Source: Candidatus Paceibacter normanii SCGC AAA255-P19 (lineage in GTDB: Bacteria; Patescibacteriota; Minisyncoccia; Minisyncoccales; Paceibacteraceae). Taken from it: a stretch of 8,575 nt of DNA. The notes below the pieces were generated by a model. It was not told the origin of the DNA. It saw only the letters and a list, made by a program, of their open reading frames with translations, and did no database searches. Positions 5,270 through 8,575 of the stretch are shown here, piece after piece. Position 1 is the stretch's first letter. Each line of letters begins with the position of its first letter. Where the stretch lies: contig ASKX01000017.1 in assembly GCA_000398025.1 (NCBI GenBank), positions 1-8,575 on the forward strand. Direction: 5' to 3'. The position numbers and the translations under genes are program-made.

Positions 5270-7885
5270 ATGTCAGGTGAAATTTTTTGGCACAATTTAG
5301 ACGCCCAAGAAGTATTAAAAATACTCAAGACCAATCCTCAAAAAGGACTAACTGAGAAAGAAGTTAGAGCGCGTCAAGAAGAGTTTGGCAAAAATACACT
5401 CCCTGAAGAAGAACCATTGTCAAGGTTGAAAATTTTCTTTGAGCAGTTTCGCAGCCCTCTGATTTATATTTTAATTATCGCCGGGATTATTACTTTGATT
5501 TTGAAAGAATATACCGATACTATTGTTATTTTCAGCGCTGTCATTTTAAATACTATCGTAGGCTTCTTTCAAGAAAATAAGGCCTCTCAGGCCTTAAAGC
5601 AATTAAAACAAGTAGTTAAATACGAAACTCAAGTAATTCGAAATGGAAATATTAAAATTATAGATTCGTCAGAATTGATACCTGGCGATGTTTTTATTTT
5701 AAATCCCGGAGATAAAGTTCCGGCTGATGGCAGAATAATAGAAAACCATAGCTTGAAAGCCAACGAAATGGCTTTAACTGGAGAGTGGCTACCGGCAAGA
5801 AAAGCCAGCGAGGTTCTGCCAGCTGAAACTCCATTAGCTGACAGAGACAGTATGGTTTATATGGGAACTATTGCCGAAGATGGAAAAGCCAAAGCGGTAG
5901 TAGTGGAAACTGGTTTAAAAACTGAGATAGGTAAGGTAGCTGAGATGGTTAAAGAAACTAAAGAGGAGAAAACGCCTCTGCAAAAGAAATTAGCTCATTT
6001 TAGTAAAATCGTTGGCGGAGTTATCGGATTAATTTCTCTTTTTATCTTCATTGAGGGAGTGGCCACCGGCAACACTTTTTTAGAAATGTTCACTACGGCG
6101 GTAGCGGTAGCTGTAGCCGCTATTCCCGAAGGCTTGCCGGTAGCTATGACCGTAATTTTAGCTCTGGGCATGCAACGAATCCTAAAAAGAAAAGGGCTGG
6201 TCAGAAAACTTTTGGCTGCCGAAACCTTAGGAAGCACCTCAATAATTGCCACTGACAAAACCGCTACTCTGACTGAAGGAAAGATGAAAGTGGCTGAGGT
6301 TTTTACTTTTGATAACAAAAAAAACTCTCAAAAGTTAGCCTTCAAGATTGCTCTTTTGTGCAATGAAGCTTTTATTGAAAACCCAGCTGAGCCCCAAAAA
6401 AAATGGCGAGTTCGAGGCAGACCTACTGAAAGGGCTTTGCTAATGGCCGCAATTCAAGCTGGACTTTCTAGAGAAAAACTGGAGAAAAAGGAGCTAAAGA
6501 TTGATGAGATTTCTTTTAACCCCAAAAGGAAATACGGCATTACTCTCCATCAAACAGCGTCAGCTAAAAACGAATTTAACTTTTATTTTCTGGGAGCGCC
6601 GGAAAGGTTGCTCGAGCTTTCCAGGTTAAAACAAACTGAACTAAAAAAGTTTAACCAGAAATTGGAGAGTTTAACTAGCGAAGGTTATCGAGTAATAGCT
6701 ACCGCCTACAAAAAAGTTTCTCGAGTTCAATTCCCCCTTTCTAATAATCTAGAGAAATACTGTCAAGATTTAACTTTTGTTGGCTTAATTGCCTTACACG
6801 ATCCCTTAAGAAAAGAGGTTAAAGAAGCAATTAGAATCTGTGTCCAGGCAGGAATGAAGCCAATTTTGGTTACTGGCGACCACAAATTAACCGCCAAAGC
6901 CATTGCTAAAAAATTAGGATTTAAAACAAAAGAGGAAAATATCCTTGAAGGAAAAGATTTTGACCAGCTTTCAGAAAGAGAATTTGATAAAAAAATAGAA
7001 AAAATTCAAATTTATGCTCGAGTTGAACCTAAACATAAACTGCGGATTATTGAGGCCTGGCGAGAAAAAGGGGAGGTGGTAGCGATGACCGGCGATGGAA
7101 TTAACGATGCCCCGGCTCTGAAGCGAGCCGACATTGGCATTGCTTTGGGATCGGGCACTGACGTGGCTAAAGAGGTTTCCGATTTAATTCTTCTGCCAGA
7201 CAGTTTCAGTATTATTGTGGCCGCCATAGAAGAGGGCAGGGCAATTTTAGATAACATTCGCAAAGTAATAACTTATCTTCTTTCTGACAGTTTCTCTGAG
7301 GTGGTTTTAGTCGGAGGGGCTTTACTGGCTGGTTTTCCTTTGCCGATTATTCCTGCTCAAATTTTATGGGTAAATTTAGTTGAAGATGGCTTGCCTGACA
7401 TTGCTTTAGCTTTTGAGCCAAAAGAGAAAGATTTAATGAAAAGAGAACCCCAGCGCCGCAGCGCTCCTTTATTAACCCAGGAAATGAAAGCCATAATTTT
7501 TATTATCGGCTTAATTACTGATTTAATATTGCTGGGGTTGTTCTTCTGGCTCTGGCAAGCCAATCATGACCTATCTTATGTCAGAACAATGATTTTTGCC
7601 TGTTTAAGTATAGATTCGCTTTTTTACGTTTTTTCCTGTAAAAGCTTAAGGCGAAATTTGTGGCATATCAATCCCTTATCTAATAAATTCCTGCTTGCGG
7701 CCGTTGGCATTGGCATCTTAATGTTGGTCTTGGCTGTTTATCTTCCTCCTTTCCAAACTCTTTTAAAAACAGCTCCTCTTGGTTTTAGCGACTGGTTAAT
7801 AATTCTGGGGTTAGGAATAATAGAATTAATTTTAATTGAAGCTACTAAGTGGTATTTTATCACTCGTCATCAAACATCAAGATAA
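5270..7885 (+). CDS. P2-type (Ca2+-ATPase-like) cation-transporting P-type ATPase
   Basis: An ATP-driven cation pump of the inner membrane, 871 residues, full length for bacterial P2A enzymes. It has an N-terminal cation-ATPase domain (about 5-75), M1-M2 (about 63-101), an actuator domain with TGEW (170-173), and M3-M4 with PEGLP (286-290). The phosphorylation site is D329 in ATDKTATLT. An N-domain (GAPE 442-445), hinge TGDGINDAP (607-615) and six C-terminal membrane helices follow. Ca2+-pump ligands by alignment with SERCA: E287 (E309), E677 (E771), N702 and D706 (N796, D800) are kept; the N768 position is S674 and T799 is E705, so probably one site (site II-like). Odd points are DKTATLT for DKTGTLT, TGEW for TGES and LGAPE for KGAPE. 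The start matches the family N-terminus but lacks a Shine-Dalgarno. The adjacent exchanger gene supports Ca2+ handling; Mn2+ or another cation is possible. Confidence 0.93.
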   Translation: MSGEIFWHNLDAQEVLKILKTNPQKGLTEKEVRARQEEFGKNTLPEEEPLSRLKIFFEQFRSPLIYILIIAGIITLILKEYTDTIVIFSAVILNTIVGFFQENKASQALKQLKQVVKYETQVIRNGNIKIIDSSELIPGDVFILNPGDKVPADGRIIENHSLKANEMALTGEWLPARKASEVLPAETPLADRDSMVYMGTIAEDGKAKAVVVETGLKTEIGKVAEMVKETKEEKTPLQKKLAHFSKIVGGVIGLISLFIFIEGVATGNTFLEMFTTAVAVAVAAIPEGLPVAMTVILALGMQRILKRKGLVRKLLAAETLGSTSIIATDKTATLTEGKMKVAEVFTFDNKKNSQKLAFKIALLCNEAFIENPAEPQKKWRVRGRPTERALLMAAIQAGLSREKLEKKELKIDEISFNPKRKYGITLHQTASAKNEFNFYFLGAPERLLELSRLKQTELKKFNQKLESLTSEGYRVIATAYKKVSRVQFPLSNNLEKYCQDLTFVGLIALHDPLRKEVKEAIRICVQAGMKPILVTGDHKLTAKAIAKKLGFKTKEENILEGKDFDQLSEREFDKKIEKIQIYARVEPKHKLRIIEAWREKGEVVAMTGDGINDAPALKRADIGIALGSGTDVAKEVSDLILLPDSFSIIVAAIEEGRAILDNIRKVITYLLSDSFSEVVLVGGALLAGFPLPIIPAQILWVNLVEDGLPDIALAFEPKEKDLMKREPQRRSAPLLTQEMKAIIFIIGLITDLILLGLFFWLWQANHDLSYVRTMIFACLSIDSLFYVFSCKSLRRNLWHINPLSNKFLLAAVGIGILMLVLAVYLPPFQTLLKTAPLGFSDWLIILGLGIIELILIEATKWYFITRHQTSR

Positions 7886-7899
7886 ATCGAAGATTTATC
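7881..7899. repeat. 8-bp hairpin with GAA triloop over the ATPase stop codon
   Basis: GATAAATC (7881-7888), GAA (7889-7891), GATTTATC (7892-7899): a perfect stem that includes the TAA at 7883-7885. No T-run follows. A shorter ATC-GAA-GAT unit overlaps its right end (7897-7905). Confidence 0.65.
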
Positions 7900-7908
7900 G
7901 AAGATCGA

Positions 7909-7927
7909 AATGAGTCGAAGACTCATT
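7909..7927. repeat. 8-bp hairpin with GAA triloop before the exchanger gene
   Basis: AATGAGTC (7909-7916), GAA (7917-7919), GACTCATT (7920-7927): a perfect stem with the same loop as the previous hairpin, ending 14 nt before the exchanger ATG. TCGAAGA occurs three times in this short spacer (7887-7893, 7898-7904, 7915-7921). Confidence 0.65.
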
Positions 7928-7941
7928 GAGCATTGATTTAT

Positions 7942-8575
7942 ATGCTGTTGTTTTACGTTTTCATTTTTATAGTTTCTTGTGCGGTGCTTTTTTATGCTGG
8001 CAAATTATTGGTAGAGATTTTGAATAGAATGGCCCGGTTTTTGGAGTGGCGAGAATTTGTCGTGGCTTTTATTGTTATAGCGGTAGTTGCCTCCATTCCC
8101 AATCTCTTTGTGGGCATCACCTCTGCCTTGCATCAAATCCCCCAATTGTCTTTTGGGGATATTGTCGGAGGAAACTTGGTTGATTTGACCATTGCCGTAG
8201 CTCTAGCTGCCCTGTTTGCTAGAGGCCTGCCAGCTGGGAGTAAAATGGTCCAAACTTCGGCAGCCTTTACAATGATAGTGGCTGTTTTTCCTTTACTCTT
8301 GATTTTAGACGGTAAGTTGGGCAGGGGAGATGGGATTTTGTTAATTTTAACCTTCGCCTTTTATGTTTTTTGGTTGTTTTCAAAAAAAGAGAGGTTTACT
8401 AAAATTTACGACGGTTCAAAAATTCCAGTAGTAAAAGAATTTAAAACTTTTATCAAAGATATAGGAAAGTTGTTTTTGGGAATTTTTCTCTTACTGGTGT
8501 CAGCTGAAGGAATTGTTAGGGCAGCTGCCTTTTTCTCTGAGAATCTAGACTTACCTTTGGTGCTAGTGGGAATTT
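7942..8575 (+). CDS. CaCA-family cation antiporter (Na+/Ca2+ exchanger-like), C-terminus beyond right edge
   Basis: An open frame of 211 complete codons runs off the window. The protein is strongly hydrophobic with about six membrane helices visible (about 3-27, 38-62, 72-95, 103-122, 129-147, 176-198). Residues 50-62 (ASIPNLFVGITSA) and 71-90 (from FGDIVGGNLVDL) match the alpha-1 repeat of sodium/calcium exchangers, forming the ion-binding helices 2 and 3. A basic loop (148-174) then leads to the second half, which begins KLFLGIFLLLVSAEGIV; its alpha-2 repeat is outside the window. Family role: Ca2+ export driven by Na+ or H+ influx. Usual ligands are altered: N54 stands for the PE glutamate and D81 for the GSNxxN asparagine. 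An in-frame TGA (7927-7929) limits the start to ATG 7942 or TTG 7933; no clear ribosome binding site. Same strand as the Ca2+-type ATPase, 56 nt away, so co-transcription is likely. Confidence 0.88.
   Translation, partial: MLLFYVFIFIVSCAVLFYAGKLLVEILNRMARFLEWREFVVAFIVIAVVASIPNLFVGITSALHQIPQLSFGDIVGGNLVDLTIAVALAALFARGLPAGSKMVQTSAAFTMIVAVFPLLLILDGKLGRGDGILLILTFAFYVFWLFSKKERFTKIYDGSKIPVVKEFKTFIKDIGKLFLGIFLLLVSAEGIVRAAAFFSENLDLPLVLVGI

Noticed and set aside
5995..7563. Minus-strand frames at 5995-6318, 7012-7263 and 7357-7563
   Set aside because: Antisense shadows of the P-type ATPase, whose frame carries all family motifs through these positions.
7881..7927. Hairpins after the ATPase gene as an intrinsic terminator
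   Set aside because: Stems are AT-rich and no T-run follows either one; the exchanger gene begins 14 nt later and is more likely co-transcribed.

Overview
The window reads as low-GC bacterial chromosome with compact, overlapping genes and short spacers. Gene content and style (an SAMHD1-like HD protein, a P2A-type cation ATPase beside a CaCA exchanger, minimal leaders) would suit a Candidate Phyla Radiation/Patescibacteria genome. That is an inference from style, not proof. UGA is used as a real stop (end of the putative restriction endonuclease), so I see no sign of the UGA=Gly code.

Left part (1-3402, minus strand, read right to left): a four-gene defence operon. It begins with a 70-residue XRE/Cro-type regulator in the position of a restriction-modification controller (C) protein. 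Next come a beta-class DNA methyltransferase (order: TSPPY, then FPEELP, then DPFAGSGTT) and a 347-residue protein with a PD-(D/E)XK-like site, the probable cognate endonuclease. Last is an SMC/RecF-like ATPase that runs off the left edge. The spacings (4-nt gap, 17-nt overlap, 4-nt ATGA overlap) make this one tightly coupled transcript. The C gene appears to have a leaderless promoter whose -10 is embedded in TAGTAT repeats, the expected layout for autoregulation.

Middle (3403-3771): a 369-bp divergent spacer, visibly more GC-rich than the operon. It holds the C promoter/operator, a 14-bp inverted repeat with a G-rich loop, an 8-bp hairpin with a GAA triloop, a 12-bp palindrome and, at its right end, a strong ribosome binding site. 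I see no convincing gene in it.

Right part (3772-8575, plus strand): an HD-domain phosphohydrolase of the dGTPase/SAMHD1 type, ended by a long intrinsic terminator whose hairpin starts inside the coding region. Then, from its own likely promoter, comes an 871-residue P2-type (Ca2+-ATPase-like) pump. It is followed, after a short spacer of GAA-triloop hairpins, by the N-terminal half of a Na+/Ca2+-exchanger-family (CaCA) protein cut by the right edge. Pump and exchanger together look like a calcium (or other cation) extrusion pair. Both carry substitutions in normally conserved motifs.

The main points for follow-up are the ATPase fused by overlap to a C-controlled RM operon, the leaderless repeat-controlled C promoter, the altered catalytic motifs of the pump, the swapped ligands in the exchanger, and the recurring C-GAA-G hairpins.
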